From assembly GCA_000711775.1 (NCBI GenBank), contig ARYC01017815.1, positions 1 to 64,000 of the forward strand: a stretch of DNA of 64,000 nucleotides, given 5' to 3'. Of the stretch, positions 36,370 through 47,253 are shown in pieces. Source of the DNA: Oxytricha trifallax. Lineage: Eukaryota; Ciliophora; Spirotrichea; Sporadotrichida; Oxytrichidae. Within the stretch, counting starts at the first letter, position 1. Each line of letters opens with the position of its first letter. Under the pieces are notes generated by a model. That model did not search any database and had not been told where the DNA came from. It was given only the letters and a program-made list of their open reading frames with translations. Made by a program: the position numbers and the translations under genes.

Positions 36370-36928
36370 TCAGCTCTAGATCGCGACCTCCCTTAGACAG
36401 TGATCTGATTCAGGATGATAAGAAGTATATGAACAGTACTAATGGCTTCCAGTAGTGACAACAATGGTCCAGTGCGACCAGCGGAGAGCCCTCCAGGCAT
36501 GTAAGCATTGGAAGAGTAGAGTGGAGGCATAGACGTATATACCTTCGATTATCACACCGTTGCAAGCATCAACATCACATGGCGGCCATAGAGCATCAAT
36601 GGTTTATTAGAGCCCAATGATAAGGTGATCATCTCTTGCAAGACCGACAATACTTGTGACCCTTTAAGCAGCTGGAAGATTAGTTTAAGCGTATGTCAAG
36701 TAATCCTTGGTGCATTGGGTACTGGAAGAGAATGATTTAGCAACTCCATTTGCGCTGAGACTGTTGGTATAAGCGCAGGGACTGAATGAGTAGTAGTGAT
36801 AGAAGGTCTAATATTCGCTGCTTCAATATAATTGATCAACATCTACTCTCTTAGCATATGAGCCTGCTTCCTTTGGATGCGAAGAAGTCGTATAAGTGCT
36901 CTGAAGTGCAAGAGTGGATGGATTCCCC
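36370..36928 (-). CDS. 3' part of a gene split by TBE B
   Basis: GC-richer coding block ending right at the TBE B insertion. Joined through one ATT to 41018-41379 it forms a 306-codon frame from ATG 41379 to TGA 36370, with in-frame TGA codons at 41083-41085 and 36823-36825. This part is rich in Ser, Thr, Tyr and Cys (YHYYSFSPCAYTNSLSANG, then TNLPAAQRVTSIVGLARDDH and WPPCDVDACNGVIIEG), as in secreted or surface proteins. Another minus frame is also open over the junction, so the frame choice rests on composition. No family recognised. Confidence 0.5.
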
Positions 36929-37070
36929 ATTCAAAACCCCTTAAACCCTTAGTGAGGTTTATAAGTGCTTTGATTTGTAGGGTATAGTTGGGGTCTTATT
37001 GGGGTAAGTAGAGAAAACGCAGGTTTTATGTGAATTTAATGAATATTTAATGAGTATTAGTGTACTTAAA

Positions 37071-38521
37071 TCAAACGAATTTTATTTGCTTGTCTTTGTT
37101 ATATCTCTGGAATCTTGCTCTCTTAAGTGGCACAAGTATGTCATCCAATGTTTACCTTGGATAGGAGGGAGCACTGATTATTATCATCTCAACTATCTTT
37201 TTTATTTCCTTGCATACATTTTCTTACTAGCTTCTAAGCTTGACAGATTGATTATTTTTCAAACTTTGTACCAAAGTAAGCCATACTTTCCATATCACTC
37301 TCTAATATAATAGCTCCGATCGCCCATACATCCCACTAAACAGAGCCTTAGTCCATTTCTCTCTGATTGGGAAGTATCCAGGTGTCCCAAGAACCTTTGC
37401 TAAGGTTACTATCTCTTATCTTAATGCTCTATTGAAATCTATAACAACTACTTCTAAAAGGCAGAGGTTTATCATAACATTTTCAGGCTTCAAATCTCTA
37501 TGAACATATCCAAGTTCATGCAACTCCTTTATACCCTATATCATATCTGATAGTATATCATTCAAATCATCTGGGTATCTGTTATGATTTAGATAATCTC
37601 TCAGAGTCATTTCATATTTCTTAAGCCTGAGCGATATAACCATAGCTTAAAATGACACCATTTAGCTTAAGCAAGTTCTTGCAATCTCTTCTCTAAGCCT
37701 CTCTTAGAATCATGTATTCATTAGCAAACTCATTTTGGTACTGCTCATTCTTAAGTAGATGCTGTAAGGATACACCTTGTATGCATAATCATCAATTACA
37801 ATGAGTTTTGGTTTTGCAGGAACACTAATTTGTAAATAGTTATCAATACAACTGCTAATATCAATTGCATTTAATGCAGGAATGTTCAGAGCTTTGGCTT
37901 AGAAGCATGCTTATATAGTGTTGCCTACCGGTTGATTCATCAATTCATGCAACTTCTATCTCTAGAGTCTCTCCTGTTAATCTCTTGTTAATCTCTTTAT
38001 GACTCAATAGTATTTGACTTTCTCTTGGCAGGTATAAGCTTTTAAGTCTCTTTATCTTGAATCAAGAACTCGCTTAAGTGATGCTATTGCATATGTTTCT
38101 TCACTTTTGCTGAATGGGTATAGGACTTCATACAAGTTGTGCATTAATACCTGCCATCGACTTTATCATGCTTGAAATAGATCTTAGCTCTACCAGAGTG
38201 TATTTCTTTGATGTGCCTCTTCAAGCTTGAATCAGTTTAGAAGAAATTTTAGCATTCATCACATTAAAATGCTTTAATCTTTTCTAAAGGGATCTGTTCT
38301 TTTAACTCCTCAACATCTTCGATTAGCGTTTATATACCCTTCTCTGCTCTCTGCTTCCTGATATTAATTTCTAGAACAAACACCTCTAATTCAAACTCAA
38401 GAGCTTTAAGCTCTGGCTCCTTTTCAATGTAGATGATCTCTGGCTTCTTAGTTTAGCCAAAGTTTAGCTAGGATTATCCACTGCCAAGAGAGACTGCTTT
38501 ACGATTTAAGTTGGCCGCCAT
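37071..38521 (-). pseudogene. TBE B 57-kDa zinc-finger/protein-kinase gene
   Basis: ATG 38521 starts a 211-codon uninterrupted frame ending at TGA. It holds an acidic N-terminus and two intact C2H2 fingers: C87-x2-C90-x12-H103-x4-H108 and C127-x2-C130 with His near 143 and 147. After frame changes a kinase domain follows, with HRDLKPEN at about 37472-37506, then IDFNRA (DFN instead of DFG) and GTPGYFP. The last frame ends at TGA 37071. Several frameshifts in the kinase half make it a pseudogene. Its zinc fingers are the best preserved of the three copies; DNA binding would be expected from such fingers. Head to head with the 22-kDa gene. Confidence 0.88.
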
Positions 38522-39051
38522 GTTTAAATTCAAATTTAAATTTGTATTATAAAGCTCTAATAATCTCTCTAGTTATAGCAACTATGTATAGGAGTTGCAC
38601 TGCAGCACTAATGGTTGATTTTGAAGTTTTAAAGCTCAAATTTATACTTAGTTTATAACTATAATTTTTCTAATTTCATGCTTAATATTTTTAATTTTGG
38701 TACCAACTTAGATAATATTCAGGTTGGTACTTGGACAAATTAGGTTTTGAACCATTTTGGAACTTTTCCATTTAAACCTCATTAGTTTAAAAGTAGGTAC
38801 TAATTAAGTTTTGGTACTATTAAATTGGTACCAATTAATATTAAACCGAATTAGTATGTAGGTAATTTTATTTATGAAAAATGGAGCTCCATCTCTGAAG
38901 TTTGTTACAGCTTCTGCCAGCTTTCTCCACGCGTATCCTTACCAGGTTGACCTCCTATAAGATGCCCATATTTAATACTAAGATTTTTACAGTAGGATCC
39001 AGAACTCTATATATTAAAATTTGAAATTCAATAATAAGAGAAGGAACAAGT
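38522..39051. promoter_or_regulatory. Divergent control region of TBE B with ggtaccaa repeats
   Basis: Between divergent starts. It carries direct and inverted copies of 'ttggtaccaa(c/t)tta' and 'ggtactaattaag' (about 38698, 38725, 38803, 38815, 38836). TBE A and C have other repeated words in the same place. Function inferred from position only. Confidence 0.5.
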
Positions 39052-39844
39052 ATGGAATCTATAAGTACTGCAATGAAGAGGGTTGAAGCTTAAGAAATGA
39101 TCTCAAGATTTAGAAGCAAGGAAGATCTTTATCGATACCTAACTCAACATGGTAAGGATGCAGCATATACTTAATCATTTACTTTAGTGGGATTATTCTT
39201 TCCAACGATGGAAGGTACCCAAATTTTATTCTTAAAAGCTATACTTTGTGATGAGAAGAAAGCCTTCAAAAAAAATGAAATTAAATTGATAGAAATACCA
39301 AACTACCCAGAGATTTCAGTCACTAATCTCTACGAGGATGCGATAAAAAGATGAAGAGTTGGAAGTTTATCTTCCTACCAAGAAACACTCTTTAACAAAC
39401 TTCCAGAAAGGAGCTTCTTCTTTGGTGTTCTTGGCACTTTAAGATAGAGTTATCTCAGAGAGATCATTGAAGAAGCTCACAAGAAACGGTACACTATTTT
39501 TCTCCTGAAGATTAAAAGAAGCAAGGCATACTTATAAGTGAAGCTTGGCTTGAAGAGCTAAAGAAGCATCCTTACCTCTCTAGTGAGCTTTGATTCATAA
39601 CTTTATAGGGAAACCTGGAACTGGTATATTCCTAATGAAAGAGAATGCAAAGGTTCACAGAGAGAGAAAGTCATAGACTATTCATGAAGTTAGCAAGAGA
39701 CTTTTTAAAGATGTTTAAAAGCCAGATGAAATGAACATAGATTCAGGAGCAGGTACTAAGAGAAGAAATATGGGTCCAAGCAAGCCATAAGAAGAGGAGA
39801 AGAAGGAGAAGCCTAATACCTTTCTGGGTTAATTTAATTTGTGA
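39052..39844 (+). pseudogene. TBE B 22-kDa gene, frameshifted
   Basis: ATG 39052 (MESISTAMKRVEAQEMISRF) to TGA 39842. The N-terminal 100 codons are intact and include LVGLFFPTMEGTQILFLKAI and EIPNYPEISVTNLYEDA. Frame changes follow after about codon 102. The C-terminal GTKRRNMGPSKP and EEEKKEKP blocks match C, and the two copies stop with TGA at the same place, which supports TGA as the true stop. Its stop lies 6 bases from the convergent transposase stop. Unknown function. Confidence 0.87.
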
Positions 39845-39850
39845 ACTAAT

Positions 39851-40916
39851 TCATTCATTTAAATTTATCACTTATTTATAAACTTTCATTCTTCCTTCTC
39901 TCGTACAAACTTTTGTCTTATCTATGCTTCCTCTCTTGCAGCTACTCTGAATTAAGTCTACTGTATCGATGGGCAAGTCATGCATAAGGTGATACAGTAG
40001 CAGTTTCTTGTAGTGAGTCTTAATTTAACTCCAATAAAATTCGATTCCATTAAACTGAATGGGCTATAAGGAACGTTGTATACAGGAGTTATGTTTAACT
40101 CTTCATTAGCTTTCTTAGACTCTTAGTCTTATGAACTGAGAGGTTTTCAACAAACAGGATGATCTCTTAATCACTGTATTTATATCTCAGCTTTTGTAGG
40201 AACTCTTTATTATGCTCTCGCTTAATAGAGCGGGGATGAATCACATAACTTTCTAAACCAGAATCTTCACTAATGCCAGAAAAAAATTGCATGAGTTACA
40301 ACCTTTACTTTTTAGTCATAAAATACTATATTATCATACTTCTTGTACCATGACTTATTAATAAAGGTGTTGATGATGAACACTGTTTCATCAGTGTGTA
40401 TGAACTTGATGTTATTAGTAATAGCTCTCTGCATATAATCATATATATATAGTTTAAATTATTACTATAAAATGGTACTGTAAAAACAATCACTCTCTTC
40501 ACTCTTTTGAAAGTCTTGAAAGTAATACCATTTCTTCTATAAATATTGGCTATAGTCTAAGGAGAGATACGCATATCTGGAAACTTGCGATAAAACATTA
40601 CAACTCGCTAGTCAAGAGGAAAGTGTGCCCAATAAATAATAGTCTTAGAGTCACAGAAGTAGTCAATATGAGTCTGAGTGAACTTTTCTTTTCTTGATGG
40701 ATTTTTTTGACCATTATTAACATGCTAAACAGCTAACATACAGTGATACCTAATAGTTGAGGCGCTCTTATGCAAGAGCTTTGCTATAGCTGCATAATTT
40801 AGCACTTGTTTGACAAAGTCTATATTAATACTTGTACCATACCTAAGCTTAAGCAGTAAATCTAAATATTACTCATCATAAATATACCCTAAATTTCGGT
40901 AATTTCTATTTCTCAT
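39851..40916 (-). pseudogene. TBE B DDE transposase, frameshifted
   Basis: ATG 40916 (MRNRNYRNLGYIYDEQYLDL) to TGA 39851. The N-terminal half is intact and includes a helix-turn-helix-like block (AAIAKLLHKSASTIRYHC). The core has IHTDETVF for the first Asp, VENLSVHK where C has VDNLSVHK (Asp to Glu) and NGIEFYW with the Glu kept. Frameshifts near 40446, 40296, 40118 and 40048 disrupt the frame. DD34E transposase of the Tc1/mariner/IS630 type. Confidence 0.9.
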
Positions 40917-41017
40917 ATTGCAAATTGGCCTAATTTCTCTACTAACCCCAATAAGACCCAACTATACCCTACAAATCAAAGCACATATAAACCTAACTAA
41001 GGGATTTTGGGGTTTTG

Positions 41018-41379
41018 ATTGGTTGAGACGCAAACGAGTGCAGCGCGCACGGTATACTACTTTAAGATTCCTCTACTCCCCATCAGTAAGAGCACTACAT
41101 CTTTATTGAACCCCTATAGACAGTTAAAGAATCAACCTTGGCGCCCCAAACAGCAAGATAGAGAAAAGCGCTCTGAGCAGAGAGGAAAAGCTCAACAGAC
41201 GAGAGATTTGCAAGTTTAAGATTAATTTGATCAACAGTATCGTTACGATCAATTTACGTGATCCCAAAATTAAATCTATAAGAATAGGGAATAAAAAGTA
41301 AATGCTAGACACAAGCACTAAGCATATGATTTTGGTTGAATATGAAGTTGACAATTGAAACATCATTCTAAATATTCAT
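41018..41379 (-). CDS. 5' part of the gene split by TBE B
   Basis: Starts at ATG 41379 (MNIQNDVSIVNFIFNQNHML). The frame is protein-like through NLKLANLSSVELFLSAQSAF and WGAKVDSLTVYRGSIKM, meets TGA at 41083-41085, and continues to the ATT at 41018-41020. After removal of TBE B with one ATT it continues in phase into 36928-36370. GC content is well above the surroundings. No family recognised. Confidence 0.5.
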
Positions 41380-42104
41380 TAGTGACTTAGTGACTTATAT
41401 TATACTTTTTTACATTATAACTCATATTACTTTGATGGTAAGATGATGATGAGGCTTTGGGGTTGATTCATTTTTCTCGTATGTTATTACTATTAATAAT
41501 TATTTTTATTGAAATTAATGATTGAATCATTTAAAAATTTAAGATATTATGCACAACTTTTTTTTAAATTTTCGGCATAAATTATTTTAAAATTTAATTC
41601 AATACTTTAATTTCATTTATACTGCGTTATCAATTAAAATATGTTTATCCAAAGACATAAAAAAAGTATATTAAGTAAAATAAAAAAAAATATTCTTAAA
41701 ATGAGTGATTTTAAGGTGATTGATAGCTACAATCTATAATCTCTTAGAACTAAAAGTATTATAAATGGATATAAATCTCAAAAATAAGTATTAAAATTTC
41801 TATAAATTCTTAGACCTCTTGTGAGCATATTATAGGAGGTAAACTCTCTAACAAAATGGAGAAAGTTTTAATAAAACAGTAACAAAAAATGGAGTCTCAG
41901 TGAATTATATGAAGGAGTTTTATTAAAATTTAAATAGTTTATTTATATACATAAGCAAAATAATGCGATTTCATTAAATTATTTTACTTGATTGATTTCT
42001 CGATAACAGTTATCCACATGTAGTGATGATAAAATATAAAAGAATAAATTCTCCGTCGTGATAATAATAAAAAAAATTTAATCTAACACCAAGAGGAAAT
42101 TAAT
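41380..42104. other. AT-rich spacer upstream of the split gene
   Basis: AT-rich; may contain the promoter of the minus-strand gene. No motif or frame defended. Confidence 0.45.
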
Positions 42105-42175
42105 CAATAAGAGACCCCTACCCCCAATGTAACTAAATCTAACTCATATAAACTATTAAGAGATTTTGGGGTATT
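42105..42175. repeat. Degenerate solo TBE end
   Basis: The order acccctacccccaatg, then ctcatataaactattaagag, then attttggggtattt mirrors the right end of TBE B (aaccccaat, catataaacctaactaag, gattttggggtttt). No TBE genes are adjacent. It looks like a leftover or rearranged TBE terminus. Confidence 0.5.
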
Positions 42176-42192
42176 TATTCTTTTAATATTCA

Positions 42193-42318
42193 TGAGTTCG
42201 GACGTCAAGACGTCACCTGGGACGTCCCGATAGTGGCTAGGACGTCCCGATTGTGGCTAGGACGCCCTGACGACCTTAGGACGTCCTGACAAAGCTGGGA
42301 CGTCTTGACGTCAATTCC
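42193..42318. repeat. GC-rich GACGTC minisatellite, about 20-bp period
   Basis: Six to seven copies of a unit beginning ggacgtc (for example ggacgtcccgatagtggcta and ggacgtcccgattgtggcta) in an otherwise AT-rich region. The array opens and closes with inverted gacgtcaagacgtc and gacgtcttgacgtc. GACGTC is itself palindromic. No frame or element was assigned. Confidence 0.85.
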
Positions 42319-42340
42319 CAAATATACTTAGTTTATAGAA

Positions 42341-42495
42341 ATAATCATTATTTAGGTACAACAATTCCACATTGAGAAAAATAAATAAGAACTAGCTCAA
42401 CTTCGATTAAAAGAACCAACTAAATAATTCTTTGAAATCTAAAGGGCAATATATTATATTAATGACCTATTATAAAATAATAAATATAACTAGTG
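42341..42495 (+). CDS. Short charged open frame
   Basis: Plus frame reading VQQFHIEKNKQELAQLRLKE and then FFEIQRAIYYINDLLQNNK before TGA near 42493. Helical and charged; may be a segment of the same gene as the frames at 42938 and 43820, all on the plus strand. No family recognised. Confidence 0.35.
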
Positions 42496-42937
42496 ATTAA
42501 TCTAAAATGATTACAGAATATAATCGATAAACTTAGGACAAGTACTAGCAACGGACTCTTTTTATCAATTTTCCTCATGATAAACCTTTGGATAGAAATT
42601 AAAGTGACAGTTTTTTTAGCCAGTTACTAATGCACTTCCAATTCTATTAGTTTTTATAAGATTTTATTGCCTTCAATTAATTCTTCTTCTTGACTAAATG
42701 ATACTATTACTGAACATATAGCATAACGTGAACTAACTATAAATATTACTAGCTAAGAAATTAAATTCAAAAATTAAAGTGTGCCACAAACTTCTACTAG
42801 ATTTAAACTTTAACTCCATCTGTTAAGTTTTCTAAAATTTATATAAAACTTATATTGTTTCTAAAAAATCTTTGAAGCTTTTGCTGAAAAAAAAAAAAAG
42901 AAATGTCCTCGGCTTTTAGATAATTATACGAAACTGA

Positions 42938-43258
42938 ATTTGTGAACTATTATCATAAACTCTGAGGCAAAATGAACCAAAGCTCAATTTTAATTTAAAT
43001 TTAAAGTCTACATTGGACAAAACTCAGCCTAATTAATTCAAGACATTAACACAAGACTTTATGATACTAGTGGGTTTATAAACTTGCCTCAGCCATCAGA
43101 ACTTATATGACTTTACTTATCGCTAAATATGTCATAGTTAATAAATTATACGACATTTTGAGAGAGTAAATGGGATTGACTCTTACGGATTAAAATAATT
43201 ATGTATATAATCGAGGATTCCCAGTATCATTTATGCAATCAAATAGTATTGTTTATGA
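42938..43258 (+). CDS. Unknown 106-codon open frame
   Basis: Open from after TGA 42935 to TGA 43256, no leading ATG. Contains KSTLDKTQPNQFKTLTQDFM and CLSHQNLYDFTYRQICHSQQ, then RHFERVNGIDSYGLKQLCIQ: mixed composition with Cys, His and Trp-poor content. Likely a gene segment. No family recognised. Confidence 0.5.
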
Positions 43259-43819
43259 TAATAACTTATTATTACTAATTATTGCTTTAAAATTCAATTT
43301 TATTTTATTAATAAATTAAAGATTATCAACAACAACAAAAAACATGTAATTTTGCTAAAATTTGTTCAACTATTGCAATCTATTAAAATAAGACAACTTA
43401 AATATTATTATTAGTCATGAGATTACATTATATAAAAATTAAAAGTTTCAATCTATAAATTATTTATAGTCTTTTCGGCATTAATTTTTGCTTAGTAATA
43501 AATTAAAAAATTAAATATATTTTATTAATAATACAAAAATAAATCCAAGGCAATAAATGAATTTCATAAAATATCTTTATCAATGTCATCATCTACATCA
43601 CCAGAGAATATCAAACTTCATGTTTGTTTTGCTTCGCATACTAAATGATTGAATAGCAACATCATGTATAAAATTATATAGCTTCTATGAATATCAATAG
43701 ACACTATTACAAAAATTATAATTATTTTAATTATAGTTATTTTATTTTCCATATTTCTTAAATTACATAACATATCCCAAATCATATTTATTGTATCTAA
43801 GGATTTTCATTAATATTTT

Positions 43820-44158
43820 ATGTACAAGGCACACTAAAATTACACTAAAGGTTTGAATAAGTCCAATCGGCTACAAGCAATACTGTCATTTCAGAACTTG
43901 AAACTCTCTCAAACTTAAGCTCAAGAGTTCATGCTAAGAAACAATCGCGAATGCATCAAATCAGTATTTTAGATCCAGTGGCCTGATGCTAGATTTGCCA
44001 CTGATTTAAATATCCAATCATAAAAGTAAAATAGAAGTCATTAATATGAGGTAATAATTAACAATTTTTTGTAGGTTTCATGGAATGTTATGAGTTAGTT
44101 GGATGTGGATTTACTAAACTCATTAAGTGAGAGATCTGATTAGGATCATCTGATTTGA
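43820..44158 (+). CDS. Unknown 112-residue protein
   Basis: Complete frame from ATG 43820 to TGA 44156. Reads MYKAHQNYTKGLNKSNRLQA, then EFMLRNNRECIKSVFQIQWP, ending LDVDLLNSLSERSDQDHLI. Balanced composition with acidic C-terminus. No signal peptide or membrane helix. No family recognised. The ATG and a protein-like composition along the whole length make it one of the better non-TBE candidates. Confidence 0.5.
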
Positions 44159-44639
44159 ATTATAAGAGGGGAAGTAAAGTCAAAGTTTAAGATTAATTTG
44201 AAGATAAATATTATATATAATTTTTTTCAGAAGAAAGACAAGGTTGATTGATATAATTTTTATTAAAAAATGAAATTATATAGATTCATTTATGATATAT
44301 ACAAATATATAAATTTTATTGTTGAATTAATTTTAAATAGATAAGAGCAGAAATGGGCTTGAATTGTGTTTATCACAGATAAAAATATACATAAAATGGA
44401 AATTGAATTCATGGAAATATAGCAGATTGTTCTTTATATTATTAATTCAAGTGTTTTTACATTTTTTAATTAAAAAATTTATTTAATTTATTTATATTCT
44501 ATTATTTATTATAATTAAATTTATTTCGTTTTTATTACTAATAAGTGAGACCTTGCTTATTGAAATTAAAAAATATCTTAAATTTCAAGTAAGGTTTGGA
44601 ATACAAATATTTATGGCAGGCTATAAATTATATTATTTT
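44159..44639. other. AT-rich spacer
   Basis: Nothing supported. Confidence 0.5.
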
Positions 44640-44644
44640 TAATA

Positions 44645-45575
44645 AAAAAATCTACAAAAAGTCACAGAGTGAGATATCATAGATTATTCAACAAGTTAGC
44701 TAGATTTATAAAGATCCCTAAAAAATAGATGAACTAAAATTGATGATTTTAATCAAAGACAAGAAACACGAGTTTTAGTAAAGAGCAAAAGGATGAATAA
44801 AAGAGAAATCTAAAACAATGAAGAGTTCATTTGAAATGTGAAATTGTCCATTCATATAAAATTTACACTTATTTATAATTATTAATTCTTCCTTCTATTG
44901 CACAAACTATTGGTTATTACTATGCTCGTACTTCCACACTTTAATTACTACATTTGATCAGGTTAACTGTATATTTAGGCAAGTCATGCATTTAGTGGTA
45001 CAGTAGTATTTTCTTGTAATAAGTCTTTATTTAATTCTATTCCATTTATTGTTGGACTATATGGGAAGTCATTCACAAAACTCGTTATAGTTTCTTTATT
45101 ATTGTGAACTGAGAATTTATCAATAAAAAGAATGATCTCGTACTCACTCTATAATCTTTTAAAGTATGTAAGAATTTTATTTACTACACTTATTAAATAG
45201 AGTGGTATGGATGACATTACGTTCTAAAATGTAAGAGTAACAACCTTTATTTTAATTATACACTTAAATTTTATCTTACTTCTTGTACCATGACTTATAA
45301 ATAATAGTGTTGAAGGTAAGTAAATACAGCTTGATCAGCGTGTATGAACTTGATGTTATTGTCAATAGTCCTCTGCATTTAATCATATAATAAGTTTAAA
45401 TTATTACTATAAAATGGCACTGTAAAATCAATGACTCTCTTCTTTCTGTTGACAGTCTTGAAAGTAATATCATTTCGACTATTAGTTTAAGCTATAGTCT
45501 TAGGAAAGATACGCATGTGAGGAAACTTTCCATGAAATATCACTGCTCTTATTTAAGAGGGACTTATATACTCAC
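44645..45575 (-). pseudogene. Truncated TBE relic (22-kDa 3' end plus transposase C-terminal two thirds)
   Basis: 44645-44860 follows the 3' end of the 22-kDa gene (gtcacagagtgagatatcat corresponds to the B sequence around 39675). 44880-45575 follows the minus-strand transposase of B: tacttcttgtaccatgactt, cagcgtgtatgaacttgatg and cctctgcatttaatcatat all match. Frameshifts and deletions are frequent. No 57-kDa part and no C4A4 end. Older and more decayed than A, B or C. Confidence 0.8.
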
Positions 45576-45935
45576 CCAAAGATAAATACTCCGTTAAGAT
45601 TTACAATTGAATAAATATATATGGATGACATTTTATAATTTTCTTAAAAATAACCTTAAAATGATTCTTTTTTTAACCCAAGTAGTAATTAGTTACTAAA
45701 GATAAAAGTCTAGCAATTAAATTTTATAAATATATGAAAATATCTGATTATTATATTATATTATTGCTAAAATACAAAAGATTAGGAAATTGTATAAATT
45801 AAAATTAGAAAAAACAGGCATATAATTGAAAGTTTAAATATAAATATTAGTAATAACACAAAATATCAAAAAAATGAGAGCACTTTTACATTTTTTGCAT
45901 ATAAAATACTAACTGGCCTGAATTATTATTATGCT
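45576..45935. other. AT-rich spacer
   Basis: AT-rich; its right part is continuous with the open frame that follows. Confidence 0.4.
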
Positions 45936-46190
45936 ATGATTAAATTTATTTATAAATTCCAAAATAATTCTTGTTTAGCGGAGCAAGTATATACACTTAT
46001 ATATGAAGCATTTTTCTAAAGTTGTGTTTAATGTGCGTTATAAGTATTTGCTGTATCTCTGGTGTCTAAGCATATAAATTCTATGAGTACTGCTATCAGT
46101 TCTTAATTTTCTTAAATTTCAATTTCCTCAGTTATTGAACATTAGGTATAGCTCATTTTCTAAAAGCTAAATGTAAATAAAAGTATATGA
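45936..46190 (+). CDS. Unknown 84-residue frame, open further upstream
   Basis: From ATG 45936 to TGA 46188; the same frame stays open upstream to at least 45822. Contains NSCLAEQVYTLIYEAFFQSC and SKHINSMSTAISSQFSQISI. Cys, Ser and Gln content is unlike the I/N/K/F mixture expected of random AT-rich DNA, which is the main reason to list it. No family recognised. Confidence 0.4.
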
Positions 46191-46788
46191 TATTAAGATA
46201 AAACAAAGAGAATAATGCATTACATTGTCTTAAATTGCAATACTTAGTTGAAACAACTCCACTCCATTTTAATTAATAACAATCTAATTAGTTTCAGTTT
46301 TAATTTAAGATATAGATAATTTTTAATTTCATGAAATTCACATACAATATTAAAATTTGGTAGTTTACAACCTTTGCATGAAATCAAATACTTTTGAATT
46401 TATTCTGAAATATCAAATCATCTGAATATCTTAATTTCTATAATATTCGAGATAAAAGGACATGAAAAAACGAAGAAATCTAAGGAAGATTAATATAATA
46501 ATGATTAAAGATTTTTTTCATATTAGCTGATACATTTTATGCTAGGAAGAGACCATTATTGCAAAATAGAACTATATTATTTAATATATTATACCCTAAT
46601 TCAACCATAACTGTATCATAGCTAACCTATATCTTTAGATAAAATGGATTAAAATACAAAACAATAAAGTCATGTTTAGATTCTCTGAATAGAAAATGTT
46701 GCATATTTTTAATCGAGAAATTTAAGATTTCAACTAAAAATTGAGACTACTGAGTCAGAAAAGAGAGTTATTTACATTAATGAAGTGA
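46191..46788. other. AT-rich spacer
   Basis: Nothing supported. Confidence 0.45.
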
Positions 46789-47253
46789 AATTTAATCCTT
46801 ACAAATTTCTCAAAGGTCATAGTCATTGAAATGGTAAAACTAATAAATGAAAAAGAGATATTAAAAATCAAAATTTTTATGACAATCATAGCCATCAATT
46901 TTAAAGAATGTATGGAGGAATATCAAATAAAAAAAATCAAGATTGCTGATATTGATGCTTTTTTAGAATATTTGCAGGAATATAACAATTTTTGAGATTG
47001 TGTAATTTGATGAGATAACTTGATGTCTCATTACAGTCGAATAGTATAATAATATATTCAAAAGTTAGATTTGACTTGTTTATTAAATGTTTCATATTCA
47101 TCCGAGTTTAATTTATTGAAGAATATTTTGCCTCAGCTAAATGATAGTACAAGGTGCGCTCGAGATTTTTAAGTTATCAATACTCGTCACGAAAAGATAA
47201 AATTTAGCGTAAATATATTGAAAAATTAGAATTTAAGATAGATAGTAAAATGA
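46789..47253 (+). CDS. Possible coding block with TGA interruptions
   Basis: One plus frame from 46789 to TGA 47251, with TGA codons at 46993 and just after. The first part reads EMVKLINEKEILKIKIFMTI and KKIKIADIDAFLEYLQEYNN; the second reads LTCLLNVSYSSEFNLLKNIL and QLNDSTRCARDFQVINTRHE. A direct repeat tgagat flanks the 18-bp stretch holding the TGAs. Its end overlaps the minus-strand block at 47177. Weak. Confidence 0.3.

Larger units (their letters stand above)
36932..41017. mobile_element. TBE-type transposon B (full length, 4086 bp)
   Basis: Both ends start CAAAACCCC; inverted repeats of about 85 bp (36932-37016, 40934-41017) share gaggtttataagtgctttga-type sequence with TBE C, so B and C are one subfamily. 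ATT flanks it at 36929-36931 and 41018-41020. Gene order 57-kDa (minus), 22-kDa (plus), transposase (minus). It sits inside a minus-strand coding block. Confidence 0.95.

Noticed and set aside
37050..37310. 86-codon plus frame at the left of TBE B
   Set aside because: Antisense of the 57-kDa gene's 3' end.
41124..41366. 80-codon Leu-rich minus frame starting MFQLSTSYSTKI
   Set aside because: It overlaps the frame from ATG 41379 out of phase; its Leu/Ile-rich composition is what the other frame of a real gene gives. It does stay open over the TBE B junction, so it is noted as an alternative.
46990..47015. An 18-bp eliminated segment bounded by tgagat repeats
   Set aside because: Removing it leaves a TGA in frame, so it does not explain the interruption.
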